Origin: Dicyema japonicum
Taxonomy: Eukaryota; Dicyemida; Rhombozoa; Dicyemidae
Direction: 5' to 3'
NCBI GenBank assembly: GCA_011109175.1
Contig: RDEW01000007.1
Span: 1,130,295-1,194,294 of the forward strand
Length of the DNA: 64,000 nucleotides
Position numbers and translations under genes: made by a program
Notes under the pieces: generated by a model
Seen by the model: only the letters and a program-made list of their open reading frames with translations
What the model was told of the DNA's origin: nothing
Database searches by the model: none
In this document: one piece after another, positions 46,950-59,937 of the stretch
Layout: each line of letters starts with the position of its first letter
Position numbering within the stretch: the stretch's first letter is position 1

Positions 46950-47540
46950 ACATTCGAAAACAGTCCTCACTAAAGGACTGCAGAAGTTGAATTTTATACG
47001 CGCGCTTGTTCGGAGGACTCTTTTAAATTTGGATGCTTATGTTGGAAAACTTTACTAGCAAACCATAAGGATCTCCTTTATCTCCTGCTCTGTTTAACTT
47101 TTTGGATAATCAGCTCGTGGAGAATGCAGAGAAGTCGACTTTTTTACCTATGACAAAAGATTATGAAGGAAGACAGTCACCTTGAAGTTAAATAAGGGCG
47201 ATATCTCTTTCAAAAGAGGTCAAAGGATCTTGAAGATGACACTTGACATGCATCTTTTTCTACAAAATATTCTTGTGAAGAATGTGGAAGATTGGTACTT
47301 ACCCGGTCTTGATGAACGTATACAGACAGCTCATAGAGCCATATTTCTCATATGCATGCGCCTCGTAAGGAATGGTCATATCTTGGACAAATATGAGGAA
47401 GTTGAGGAAAAAACTCACGTCTCTCCAAATTCTGATAAAAGAGGAGCTTGTGAATTCAGTAAAGCTGTGGGTACTCTGAAGGACCGCGTCAAAAACCTTT
47501 CGATCCTGTTGAGGTCTACTGGGATCACTTAATAGTATGG
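46950..47540 (+). mobile_element. RTE-like LINE reverse-transcriptase fragment
   Basis: Near 47058-47110 the forward strand reads KPXGSPLSPALFNFLDNQLV (one codon a stop), the polymerase motif of LINEs. The frame at 47182-47532 (WYLPGLDERIQTAHRAIFLI) would then be the region just after the polymerase. I see no other explanation for the latter frame. Confidence 0.5.
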
Positions 47541-47589
47541 TTTAACTCCCTCTATCTTGGTGTTCCCATTTTCGGGATTAGATATTAAT

Positions 47590-49480
47590 AATTCGTAAGA
47601 GATGACATGTGATCCACCTCAGGAGACACCCAATGCCTGGCATTCAAAAAGAATTCGCTTTTCTATACTCCGTGGAAGGGTTTCCAAAATGGCGAATATG
47701 GATGGACGTAACATATGCGTCTCACTCTGACCATGGGAACTGGGGAAAGCGAAAGATCAATGCATCTCCAAGAGGTGATTGTAAAAAATGTAATATCATT
47801 TGACTGCCGTCACTATGGAATTGGTATTGGAATACATCTATCAATTATGAATCGGCTACTCAGAGTTACTGACCGGATTTCTGTCATCCGAATTGCTTAC
47901 GTAAGAATAAATCAATTATGTCTATAATTCTCATACAGAAAGATCATTTGTTTATCAGAAATATACTCTCTCATGTAGAATGAATTTTTTGTGTAGGAGA
48001 CTTAAATTTCAAAGCGGGAATTAAGCATATTGCTAAAAACATCGTAACTCATCAGGAATCTATCTGATGGACTTGTGTAATACACAATTAGTTTCTGTTA
48101 AATACGGCATCATCCTTCCAGCACAAAACTATATAGTTTGGGAGCAGATATAATAAAATGGAGGAAAAATAAATATTTTCAACCAAATTGACTATTTTCA
48201 ATGTAAAAATTCATTCAAAAGACTACTAAATGACTTGCGTTTATATGAAGGAACAATAACAAATAGCGATCACAAGATTGTAGGCTGAAACTTCAAAGGT
48301 TAAGTGGCATAACTTGCAAGATTGGTAAATAATGTTTTACTCCTCCACAAATATCAATTGAAAATGGCTCTGAAATAACCATGGGTGTTCAACCATGTCA
48401 TATGGGAGTGAATAACTCTAATTTCGTTTGTCAAGGAAACGGTCGGAACACGTGAAAGGAATAAAAAAGGAAAATACAAAGGTGTCTAATACTCACAGTC
48501 AATAAATTATCCTTCGATGGAATATTGAATTATCGAAACCAGTTATTCCCTACGAATAACTAAACTAAAAAACACGGAATACAATCATAAATGAGATTAG
48601 GATTAGAGTATGCCAATCATAATCGGATTTTATAAAAAAGAGTGTTTGAAGTTGAAAAAACTTCATTCATGTACAACAATGATTATGGCAGTTAACTAGG
48701 ATTATTCGAACAATTCAAAAATACATGAAGAGTCTGGTCATTTTGTATTTGCCACTAAACTCTCAGCAAGCTTTAGCCGGCAATTTTTATAATTGAAATG
48801 ATTTATTACCCCTTTACAGTTTAAATGGTAGCCTCGTTCACTTAATAAAGCGTTCATGGATTCCGAAATTCTTGAAGCTCTCTGGTGCTTAAATAACAAC
48901 AGAACGTCTGACTATAATAATATTTGAAATACGGATTCAACTGAAAAATAATTCTATCAATGTGTTGTAAAAAACTTTATTAGTTTTTTTGGCAGATACT
49001 TATTGCCGAATCAAAGTAGATTAATATGGGACGCTTAACAGCTGATAAAGAGTCATCATTGGTGGCTCAATTTTTCCAGTGCTCTTCGAAACTGCTTTGA
49101 GAAATGTTCGGAAAAAAATGAGTTATCTAAACTAATTTATAGGACGAAATCGATTTTGTGTCCTTATGTGAAGTTACTCAATTCAGTTGTGGATAAAACC
49201 ACAAGCATTTTGAAGAGATGGTCATTAACAGTTAATAAAAAACTGGAAGATATCCCTATCTCTTTCGTGTTTGTTGATACAATTACATGCTTATGAATAT
49301 TATTGTAATCTTCGAGATAGTGCTTGTTGCTTTTCTAAACCAAGTTTTCAGTCTTCTTATTTGGTGGTAATTCACATCATGCTCCTCGAGGATGAATATT
49401 AGTAAGTTAGATGGTAAACACTATTAAAACAAATAGTAGTGTCCAGGAGGTGAGCATATTCATATGCTTATGGGAATGAT
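47590..49480 (+). mobile_element. RTE-like LINE remnant
   Basis: At about 47995-48050 the forward strand gives VGDLNFKAGIKHIAKNIVTH, and at about 48178-48300 NQIDYFQCKNSFKRLLNDLR followed by ITNSDHKIVG. These are the endonuclease motifs of RTE-type LINEs (GDxN, NQIDYI, SDH). The stretch 48860-49480 has only scattered traces of the polymerase part. 47600-47660 is a distant copy of repeat B. Confidence 0.6.
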
Positions 49481-49783
49481 AGAGAGCTTTAACAACTAAC
49501 GCGTAGTGGTTGGTTTTAAATTGAGGTGGTGACCACATTTATAACAAAGTTTGTATAAAACCCATTTTCATTCGTCTTATGAGTATGTGACTAACTCAGA
49601 AGTTCTGAACATAGAAAATAAGTTTCAGATGTACGACAATCAAAAATGCAATTCAACTGTGGTCATTGATTTAATACAATTTCCATGATTATCCAAATTA
49701 TAAACGGAAAGCAAATTCTACTTAAAATTTTATGGTGGTTAACCTAAATTGAATATGTAAGTAAAGCTTATTTAATTACAATC

Positions 49784-52284
49784 ATGAGTCATGAATGCAG
49801 CAAGCAATTTATGAAAAACATTTTAAGGACTTTAGATTACTTGTATGCTTTGCTTGATTATCCGGGGGATGATGAAATAATATATATAATCGAAAAAACA
49901 TCAGACGCGTTAATTGAGAACATTTCAGATATTTACGATACCTTAAAATCAGAGTGACTTTATACTTATAACTTTAGAGACTTTGAGGGATTCGATTATG
50001 AAATAAACAACAAATTGGCTGTACTCTATGAATGGATTGATGAGATTGTTGTCTTTAATAGAAACAACATTTCCACTAATTTAGTAAAGTCTCACATAAC
50101 ACGACTAAAGAACTCATTAGAGGTATTTCCTGTTATTAACAAAGTCCTTTTATATTAAAATGACTACCAACAAAGAGTTACCCGGTAGACATAGAAAATC
50201 CCTTTCAGAGACTCAGTCTAAAATTCTTAAAGATGTTCAAAATGAGTTTCCCAACACGAATGAATCAATTTGTTTTAAAAAACCTGTGGCTTTATTCAAC
50301 AAAAAGGAAATTTCAAACTCTCAGTATGACAAACTTAATGAGATTCAAAATTGGTGTCCCAGGACGAATGAACCAGCCATGAATGAAATTTCAAACTCCC
50401 AACATGAAAGCCATCAAAAAACTACTATGCCCGACACACAAAAAATTTTAGATTCCCACTACGACATGCTTAGAAATATTCAAAATGAGAAAAGTTTGTA
50501 TGTATTTCCGGATCTACCGAACATACGTGGAATCTCAGATAATCAATATGCCATTCTTAAAAAGATTCAAAGAGACGTTGATGTCGAGTATTTTGAGATT
50601 GAGGACGATTTGACCATTGATGATTCTGCTTGTAGTGAAATAATATATATTGTAGACTCTAGTGTAAAAAATAATTCGTCACACAACGACTTGTCCCTTC
50701 ACAACTCTAACGAGACATATGCGTGTGTGTATCGTAATTTGATTGGAAAAAATGATTGCTTTCAAAGTGGATTTAGCTGTATATGATAGTATTATTAGAC
50801 AGATGGGGACATTTATGCCAGTAACACTAAACATTACGTTAACGTGGATGAAATGAATCCTGCTAAGTTACTTATGGGTCACTACATTGCCCCCAATACA
50901 GAACTGGTGAAATACGAATACGACAGAAAGTACATCACCAAGGAAATAATTGAGGAAATAGTCAACCTTAACATTAGCATAGTAATTGGGATATTATATT
51001 CTCAGTGTGAAATAAAAACAGCCCCTATCGATGCCATTATTGGTTTGGCTGTCATTTCAGATCGTCTTTCTAAGGATTTTCAATGTATTTTTGTGAACTC
51101 TTATCGCAACTTTATCAGTTCGTTTGAATTAATCAAAAAACTCCAGATTTTATATTTCATATCACTGGATATTAGTAAGGAAATGTTATACGATGACGTT
51201 CCACATTGTATAATCAGCTTCTTGATAACCATATTTGACTCATTGGTGTAAGCTTTTTCTTAAATTTTAGAATTTCTGAGATTGACTTGGATTTGGTCAA
51301 GCTTGTCTCCAATTTCACACACACATTAATATTCTTTGGTCAATTTTGGGAGGTTAGGTTAATCAGAAATGAGTACAAAATAAAAATATTAAAGTTATAT
51401 TTTTCCAAATCAGATATTATGTTGCGAGAATTCGAAAGTTTTAGCAAAATTGTTAGATCAACCTCTTCTCTTAAAGAAATTGTTAAAAAATTCAGTAATT
51501 GGTTATTTTCCTAATAATTTTTAGTGATAACATTCTGGATCTTCACTCGTTCGAAATCGCCAAACAGTTGACTCTCAGAGACTGGAATCTGTTCGAATCT
51601 ATAACCCCCACAGATGTGTATGATTGGATCTATCGGAGGGCTCACATTACTTCATATTTCCCCAAAGTAGCCTACTTTCTGGATTCTTTCGACTCGACGT
51701 CCTTATGGTTGAGTCTATAATTATAGAAAGGTGTCAACAACAAATTTTGAACGAAAAAAACGACAAATCACGTATAAAAGTAATAAAGAAACTTGTAAAG
51801 ACCGCAAATGTAGTTTGCGTTGTGATATTAGTATTTACTTAAATTCAAGAATATTCATTCCTACTTGGCCATTTCATATTCACTGGATTCTCAAGACTTC
51901 TTCATGTTGAACCTTCCTTCCAATATAAAAACAAGATTGAGTGATATCATCGACTCTGCTAATTGGAAGTTGTTTAAGGAGTACTCACCAATGATAGAAT
52001 TCTGTGACTCTCATTCGGCAATCCCTCACTTTGTATGCAAGTTGTAACAGTTTTAGTGGGGTGACTCTCAACTCAATACAAACCTTAAAGGAGAGGTGAA
52101 TCAGAATATCTGTGAATTTGAAAACTGTCGTAAACAACTGGAAATATTCAAACAACTCAAATTAATGCAAGAAAGGTATGTTTGTGTTAATTTTAATAGA
52201 AAATATAATTTCGAATGGAACGATAAAGCATACCAAGTTCTCAAGGATATTAACCCCACAACATTTTCTAATTTTAATTCCTAG
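49784..52284 (+). CDS. rapgef1: C3G/RAPGEF1-like Ras-family exchange factor
   Basis: From the ATG at 49784, exons joined by introns of 24 nt (about 49955-49978) and 22 nt (about 50135-50156) give an N-terminal helical region like that of C3G (MKNILRTLDYLYALLDYP, LAVLYEWIDEIVVF). The centre (50160-50780) has about five degenerate repeats of type ISNSQYDKLNEIQN instead of the Crk-binding proline-rich segments. A REM module (FQCIFVNSYRNFISSFELIK) and a CDC25 catalytic domain follow (DLHSFEIAKQLTLRDWNLFE, then IHSYLAISYSLDSQDFF). Later introns are 23, 23, 22, 24 and 24 nt. A one-base loss lies near 51684-51689. The join near 50780-50820 is unresolved, so the front could be a separate gene. The protein would activate Rap or a related GTPase. 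Confidence 0.75.
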
Positions 52285-53099
52285 TTAATTTTTATTTCAC
52301 GTGTTAGGATAAGTTAGAAATTGGATGGTCTTATAATGTTGTAAGAATCATAAAAATTCAATTTAAGTGTAGTAAACATCACCAACTTCAAATTTCAAGA
52401 TTTTCGAGATAAAAACTTATATTTAGATTTAAACAGAATGGTCTTATTCCTTCAAGATATTCTTTGTTATCGAAATTTGTTTTCTGCTTAAAATTAGACA
52501 ATTTGGAAATATTCCAGTCTTTTGTAATAAATACGTTTGAGCTAAATTAATTTTCATGTCATTGAGAAAAGGTTGACCAAGTCTTTGAACAGTGTCATTA
52601 GTGGACCGGTCGTTATTGTTATTGAATCATTAAAAGTATAATAGAAATAATTTGTTTAATTTAAAGTAATTTATAATTACATCAAAGTAACAATCCGTAA
52701 TAATAATCGGTCAATTATATTATTTATCAATTATGTCTATTTAATATTAATTGTATTAACTGAACACTTTTGTTATTTCAAGAAATCACTAGAAAGTTAG
52801 TTCATTATAACGAGAATCGACAGATGATCTTAGTTTCTCTCAGAAGGGTCTTCATCCTCTTCCCGTCTTTCTCTCTCAACACAAAAGAATTACTAAACAA
52901 TTTATTTTATGTTAAACAATCGTGTTTGTTAAATATTCCAATTTACATTTAAATAATATTTTTATTTAAATTTAATGCTAATTTTATTTAATATTTATTA
53001 TCCTTAATTAATTTTAATTAAATTTTTTACTGGTTAACCTAAATGATATAAATATTTTTAAATTTGAATGCACCGTGAATTGTTTCATTAATTTGCTTC
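52285..53099. other. Spacer without recognised gene
   Basis: Very AT-rich (long runs of A and T around 52640-53050). A 60-codon forward frame at 52770-52952 shows no family features. Confidence 0.4.
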
Positions 53100-55123
53100 A
53101 TGTTAGTTTTTTATTTAACAACGGTACATTTATCTTAGTTATAAAGATATCAAACATTCTGGCATTCGATTATTTTGCTAATAGTAAAAAGCTGCATTTT
53201 GACAAGTATGAAAGGTAATATATAATAAATGATTAATAAACCATAAATTTTTTACAAATATAGATTTTTGACTTCTTTATCGATTGTTCAGGTATTAATA
53301 TCACTAATCCTTCACAGCCATGTTTGAAATTTGGATATTTGACTCCTCAGACATCACCCACAAAGCACTACCCGACTCTGATCAGCACGTGTTGGAATGA
53401 AAAGTAGTGATATATGAATATTCGCAGAATCAGAGTAACGAGTATAATAGAAGATATGATTTATTTGGCTGAACAGGGATTAAGTGACAAAGAAGTAAAA
53501 AATATTGATTGATTTAGATTACTTTAATTCAACAAATTACCATTGTCAATGACACCATTAGTGAAGGTATTGAATGCATAAATTTATAATTTAGACAGCA
53601 AAGATCAAAGCTCAAAATTACATTATCACTTTAACAACTTAAAGTACACTAATCACGATAAACTTCCCACAAAGACCGATATTCATCTTAGATTTATCAT
53701 TGGCCACAATGTAATGTCACGTTTTATCAGAAGGGTGACCATGTGGGGAAAATATTTGGGGGAAACGTTGACAATTTGTTAGAGGAGGTTGTAACTGTTC
53801 TTAATTTGGTATCTTGGTATTGACTCATTTAGTTTTATATGCCATATATTGGAATCTCGAAAGCTGGTGGAAATGAAAAATATATATATTCGAGTGCCCA
53901 CTACCCCTCCTTTACGACAGTTCAATCAGAATTTGAAAATTGGGAGGATGTTGATGTGGTTGTTGCAGTGACGTGGTATTATGATGATTTATGATAGCAA
54001 CACTGAATGTGATTACTCAATAAAAGATTCAATTTGTACAAGTCGAGCCATCGCTTTTATTGATGTTGGGTTTTTATTCAATTTAAGGTGTGTGATGACA
54101 GTGCTACCCACGTGGCTTATCGATTATATCTTCTTTTAAATAATATATTAAGTTCTGTCTCGAATGATCAGTTTTATCAAATTTTATCACTTTAGTTTGC
54201 CAAAACGTGCCCGAGCATGTCTATCTGACAAAATTGTAAAGGTCTGATAATATTGATATCATAGTCGTCTGTGTTATGTGGCAATGGAGTGATTGACAAG
54301 GGAGAGGATTGTGACTGCTCATTTAGTAAAGTAATATTCCATTGTAATTCACAGGATTTATGTGATCTGCTTAATCCCGGTTGCAATTCAGAGACCTGTC
54401 TTGAAAACAAGGAATGCAACAAATATGGCAAGGTTACATATTCACTTAGTATAGCTAACTGGAATTCCTGAAAGTGTTAACACACGTGACCAGATGTGTA
54501 AATTCCTTTTAAATTCGAGTATTCTTGACTAATCTTGATTACAGGGACTGCATCAGAAGCATCAACCACGTGCTATGTGGAAAGGAAGGCTGAAATTTGC
54601 ATGAATGGGAATGATTGTGTCTTTGAGTACATTTTTGCTTATTCTTAGAAATTTAACTTGCAAGAGCATTCTGTGTTCACCAGAGCGGACTCATTGCAAG
54701 TATATTGGTTTGGTTTACAAATTAGAAAATATTTTATTTTCAGCGGAATAAACTTCGGGGACACTTGCAAGATTTCAGACTGTTCAGATTGTAATTCAAA
54801 TGAGCCCATAAATTGCCAAGATGGAGTGTGTGGCCAAAACTCTGTGAGGCGATCTAATAATTCCATGAGTTGTATTTTCCATGAACTTATAGATTTCGCG
54901 GCAAGGAATATTTCTGTCAAATTTGATGTCGTATTCGTGTCTGGTTCGTTATTAATTGGAATAATAATTATGGTCCCTTTGATGTGGTATATTTTGAGAA
55001 GGTAATTGGTGTTATAGTCGTAGATTCCGTAAATACAGACGAAAGTTGGATGATATGTTCTATTTTAGTAATAATTTAGGAAATCCATTGACTATTGGAT
55101 GGACAATCTCCCGACAAAACTAA
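53100..55123 (+). CDS. ADAM-like membrane protein, metalloprotease site not seen
   Basis: The C-terminal half is clear. A disintegrin-type start (CGNGVIDKGEDCDCSFSK) leads over a 24-nt intron into DLCDLLNPGCNSETC. Cysteine-rich exons follow (CYVERKAEICMNGNDC; CKISDCSDCNSNEPINC), then a membrane span (VSGSLLIGIIIMVPLMWYIL) and a basic tail (RKYRRKLDDMFYF) ending at 55123. Introns of 22-26 nt separate them. Upstream pieces from the ATG at 53100 (hydrophobic MLVFYLTT) may be signal peptide and prodomain, but my exon joins there are provisional. I find no HExxHxxGxxH zinc site; THVAYRLYLLL at about 54104 lies roughly where it should be. It may be a non-catalytic ADAM10/17 relative, or I may have missed exons. 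Confidence 0.6.
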
Positions 55124-55440
55124 ACTGTGTTAATGCTTGTGGGGAATATAATAATATTTATTCTAATTTTTCTAACTTGACTTAAATATCTTTTATCAAC
55201 CAAAATGCTTTATATCGCTTATACCTTGTGGGATTGATCAAGAGATTATCACTATGGACGAGTCATACCACAATCGCATTTAAGATTTCGTTAATGACAA
55301 CCTTTACTATTATCTTATCCTTTCTAGAGGATTCGAAGGCGATTGGGACGAAACAAAGATAATCCCCAAGGGTCAAATATTTATTACTACAAGATATCCG
55401 TAAATATTTTTTTGTTTACTATTTTGTAGTCATGTTATCC
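55124..55440. other. Spacer downstream of the ADAM-like gene
   Basis: AT-rich sequence with no gene or repeat that I can recognise. Confidence 0.35.
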
Positions 55441-55449
55441 AAATTAAGT

Positions 55450-56400
55450 CGTGTCCTACCCTTGGAGATTTCATGATTGCTCAGCATAATAATTCTTTCC
55501 AGGGAATCAGAGCGGACAACATGTCCAAAGAACGCCAATCTGTGTTTTACGATTCTTCCTTCAAATGTCCGTCTCCACCCGTTTGAGTACATCGATGTTT
55601 GTTATTTTGGAAGTCCAAGGGATTCTTAGTAAACTCCTCCAGCACCAAATTAAAAAATCAATATTTCGTCTATCCGCCTTTTTCAGTATCCATGATTCTG
55701 CGCCGTATAGAAAAACCGGGAACACGATTGCATGAATCAGTCTGCATTTGGTCCTTAAGCAAACATCTTTGCTTTTCCAAATTCTATACATTCTCTGGAG
55801 GTCCCGTCCCATGGCAATTCGCCTCTTGATTTCCAAGCCTCCATCACCAATCCGATTAATTAAACATTCCAGAAAGACAACATTATCGCAACTCTATTTT
55901 CTCATTCCCAATTTTTAGTTCCATTATTAGCAGTCGTCATAATTTTGGTCTTCTTGATATTTAGCAATAAACCAAAGACGGCGCTATCTTCTCTGAATCT
56001 AGAATCAACTCCTGAGGCCATCCTCTGTTTCAGCCAGTAAGGTTGTATCGTCAGCATAGCGCAAATTATTGATGTTCCTGCCTCCAATTTTAATTCCGTT
56101 ATTTGATACAGTATCCAATTTAGTCATGATCATTTCGGCATAAATAGGATGGGAGATAATAAACATCCTTGTCTTACTCCTTTACCAAATTTGAACCAAT
56201 ATGTATCTCCATACACTGTTCTAACAATATCTTCTTGATCCTTATAAAGAGATTTGATAATATCAGATGGGCATCGAATCCAAATTCTTTTAAAGCGGAC
56301 CACAGCTTGTCATGTATAACAGAATCAAAAGCTTTCCGATAGTCAATGAAGCACATGTATACATTCTTTTGGGATTCATGGGATTTCTTCATAATCCACC
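55450..56400 (-). mobile_element. RTE/CR1-type LINE reverse-transcriptase fragment
   Basis: The reverse strand has YMCFIDYRKAFDSVIHDKLW followed by broken RT, a stretch INNLRYADDTT-like in another frame near 56050, then KTKIMTTANN and a C-terminal part (CRLIHAIVFPVFLYGAESWI, LIWCWRSLLRIPWTSKITN). These are the motifs of the widespread craniofacial-development-like RTE group. Multiple frame changes show it is dead. Confidence 0.75.
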
Positions 56401-56439
56401 GGACATTTGGAGCGTGCCGATTCTGTTTAGCAGGACCAG

Positions 56440-57400
56440 TAACCTGTTAACTATAGGGTCTCAGCCTTCTCCGATGCAGAGCCTGGGTTAGTTGCTGTCG
56501 TTGCAGGTTGGAAGGAGAGAGGCTGTCGACACAAGAGGCGTCCCAGACGAGGTATTTACCACTTTCCCATGGGAAGAGAGTGGTTTCGTCCGGTCTTTAG
56601 TCGGCTTGAGTAAGTCCAAGCGCCTCCAATTGGACAGGAAATTTAACAGCCTCAATTCAACACCCAGTCGCGTCCAGACTTCCTGAGCCATGCAAACCAC
56701 TGGTTCAGGGTCTGATCCGATAATGTAGCGTAGGATCTGGCCTGTGAGACTACTGGAACCATATGTTGAAAATAAAAAGGCCGGGAGGGCGAGTTCTAGT
56801 AGTGAGCATTATTCCGTAGCGAAGAGGTATTGCAAAGCCAGTTTTATCAAAAGAAATGTTGAGCATTTCTTCAACGGCAGTCCTCAGCTTCTCGTCGATG
56901 GCTCTTAAAAAGTTTATGTCCGTCAAACATTTGGCTGTCCGTAGAAGAAAATGTGGCGTAAGGTGAAAATTCCTGAGAAAGAATAAAGACACGTGGGAGT
57001 TCAGGGCTTTTAAATTTGATGTGAATTGTTGAAGGGATGCACTTTTTTCCTCCAGGAGAGTTGACACATTACTGCGGTATAGAGGAGAGCCGAGAAAATT
57101 TTCGTTTTCGAGTCGGGTGACCTAGACATCCTGGAGATATGCAGAAATCGACCCCAGTGCATGGTCGAAGTCGTCCTCTCCGCAAGCAACGTTTATGATT
57201 TCACATTTATACGGGTTCGATTCCAATCCAAAATCCGCAAGTGCAGAGATGGTGGACTCGACTTCCACCACCATAATTTCCCAATTACTTCCGAGGGTCA
57301 CATCATCCAGGTACCATAGGTTCAATGGAGTTCGCATTGGCGATGCTGCACAGTGGATAGCCAAGGCAAAGAGCAGGGGGCCAAGGACCTCTCTACTTGT
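56440..57400 (-). mobile_element. RT fragment of the restriction-like-endonuclease LINE family
   Basis: The reverse strand reads (P)LLFALAIHCAASPM in two frames, then LNLWYLDDVTLG with the YLDD catalytic box, ADFGLESNPYKCEI, and further down LLRTAKCLTDINFLRAIDEK. This kind of polymerase accompanies the KRPDG nuclease ends found at 41969-42831. It is a fragment with breaks. Confidence 0.65.
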
Positions 57401-57534
57401 TTATAGTAAGAACCACCATCTTGTCAACTCATTATATCAATAAATTTTAATTCGTTGTGATATTCCACCGGATCACATTAAAAAAATCTGATAAATAATG
57501 ACAATGTTGACTTTGCTTAACACAGGAATTTGGA

Positions 57535-57680
57535 TAAGCACTCAGCCATCGGAGATCGCTTCCGTTTCGAAACTTATGGAGCGGTTGGAAAATTGATAAA
57601 AGAGTCAATGAAATTTGGAATGCAATCCCGTTGTGAACAATTGTTTCAACGCTTTGGAATTGTAATTGTCTGCGGTAATG
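57535..57680 (+). mobile_element. Short nuclease-end LINE remnant
   Basis: The forward strand reads SAIGDRFRFETYGAVGKLIK and RCEQLFQRFGIVIV, matching the IGDRYHFAPVAIETSGAAGS region of 41969-42831. The following 57680-58060 shows no gene. Confidence 0.5.
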
Positions 57681-58079
57681 TTAACTGTCTTTTGGCAGAT
57701 TGAATTGTTTCTCTAACAAATATTTTAGTGGAAAAAAACTGATGACATTGATTTTCAATCAAATTTATTCAAATTATCCAAAAAATAATCAGATTTACCA
57801 ATATTTGCTCAAATTGTAGAAATATATGCACCATTTTACCACAAGGGAGCAAAATTTTACATAATTAAAGTCACATCATCATTAATGAGCACATTACAGG
57901 TATGAGATCTGTTGCATGCATTTGAGGCTCTCCGTTAGTTTTATATTTCCTTAATAGTCAGTTTTAGCATTGAAAGTGCATTTGGATTCCGTGAAAATCA
58001 TTCTACTACGACTCACCTAACAAAATTAACTCAATATATATCTGATGGATTCTCCTATCAAAAACCACATAAAGGACCA

Positions 58080-59060
58080 TAATGGCTTCAATAGACTTGA
58101 AGAAAGCATTCGACTCCGTGTCCCGGCTTATAGAGAAAATTTCTGACACTCTTATAAATCCAAACAATAAAAGATGGCTTCGAACTTTTTAAATGGAAGA
58201 AGAGGACAAGTGATGTCAAACAACAGAAAATCTAACTCCCGTTTATTGCCGAATGGTGTCCCTCAAGGTTCACCTCTCTCTCCCCTGCTCTTCAACCTGT
58301 ACACCAATGACCTTCCCACCAATGACGATCCCGATACATTGATACTCTCATACGCAGATGACATTGTTCTTGCGACGAGAGACTCTCACTATGAGAAGGC
58401 AGGGATGAAACTTCAAAGTTATATTGGTATGTTGGAACATTGGCTCACATCAAATCGACTGGAAGTTTCTACAGGAAAGTCGTTTATGATAATTTTCTCT
58501 ACATATAGAAGATCATTATACTCTCCCAAAATCACATTGTTTGGATTTGAAATTCCTATGAATAAGTCTCCACAATACTAGGATTAAAGTTGGATACTCT
58601 CCTGACATTCATCCAACACGTCAATGACGTTATTACCAATGTCAGGAGGAGGACCAACATATTGAAAATTTTGTCCCGATCACCAATCGGGCGCAACACC
58701 TTACTACAAAAATACATACTGCCAGTAATCGAATATGCATGTCCTCCTTGGAGCTCGATGATTTCTGAATCGTCGTCTCAAAAATTAGAAGCCGCACAAC
58801 TTGCTGCCTTGAAAATAATAAATAAGAAAAATGTGGATAACGTATTGAATGTTAAAGAACACCTAAGGTGGAGAGTGAAGTCATTTCTACAATGGGCAAT
58901 GAAAACCGGCTGTCCGCTTCCAATCTCTATATCTGACTATCTAGAAAATGCAGGGAATCTATGGAGAATGAGACCGTCCCTGTTTCTACCAATTCTGTTG
59001 GATCTTCTGGACCCCGAACGAGAACCAGAACCCGGAAAACCAGGATCACTTAGTAGTTAA
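58080..59060 (+). mobile_element. Jockey-like LINE reverse transcriptase, fairly well kept
   Basis: Forward order is IDLKKAFDSVSRLIEKISDT (58090), then the frame at 58174-58581 with LPNGVPQGSPLSPLLFNLYT and LSYADDIVLATRD, then the frame at 58590-59060 (DVITNVRRRTNILKILSRSP, LPVIEYACPPWSS). Only about two frame changes separate these pieces, so it is younger than the other LINEs here. It is 5'-truncated and lacks the endonuclease. Confidence 0.8.
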
Positions 59061-59470
59061 TTTTTAACTTTTTCTAATCCGGTGATCTTGGGTTAAAAAA
59101 AGAAAAAAAGTGCATTTCAACCTTCTTTGGTTTCGCTGAGTGCAGTTACACCATGACATTCTTAATCCGATTCCGTTAAGTTTCTCAGGGATTAATCGTC
59201 AATTCATCAGAAAGTATATGGGTAGAGCCTTTATTTTTGGATTGATCTATTCCTGAGATTTTGTTAAATTTGGATGTGGTGGGTTTCTCTTATTAACCAT
59301 TTGACACCCATATGAAGGTGAACAACTGACATCATGGTGTTAGCTTTGGAATCGTCTAATTTGTTGCTGGGGAATACTTTAATGCATAGCCAAATGGTCT
59401 AATTAAGTAGATTCCATTGTCAATTTCAAAATGATAATTATTATTAGCATTTTGACGAGAGCCATAATAT

Positions 59471-59880
59471 TTATAGCCCCGCATGTGCAGTAAAAAATAT
59501 AAGAGAATTAGTTAGGTTGCTCCAAGCTCTTCTGTTCTTTGCTAGGTCCCTCAGTGAGTCCAGATCGTCACCAGATGCCAATGTTTTTTTCACGGCTTTC
59601 AGATCGTTTTGTAGAACGACCGGGAGGGTAGTTCTCGGTCTTCCACGAAAGCGTTTTACATTGGAGGAGTAATAATCTTCCATTGCGATATTCGGAGGGG
59701 ATATCGGGTCCAACCTCAGGACGTGTCCAAAAAGTCTCCAACGAGAGCTAATGATCTCATGGCTTAATGGTATACAGTCACACTTATTGTACAGTCTATT
59801 CCGCGAAATCTTGGATGGCCAGGACATTCCAGTTATGTTTCTTAGATGATTCCTGTGAAATGAGTCTAGCCTCTCCAATT
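59471..59880 (-). mobile_element. RTE-like LINE C-terminal fragment
   Basis: An open 135-codon reverse frame (ERLDSFHRNHLRNITGMSWP, SRWRLFGHVLRLDP, RFRGRPRTTLPVVLQNDLKA) matches the C-terminus at 20692-21175. It is immediately upstream of UBXN11 on the opposite strand. Confidence 0.75.
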
Positions 59881-59937
59881 CAAAATAATATTAACTTTTA
59901 ATTGATAAAATAATATTATTTCCATAGAAACTCATAA

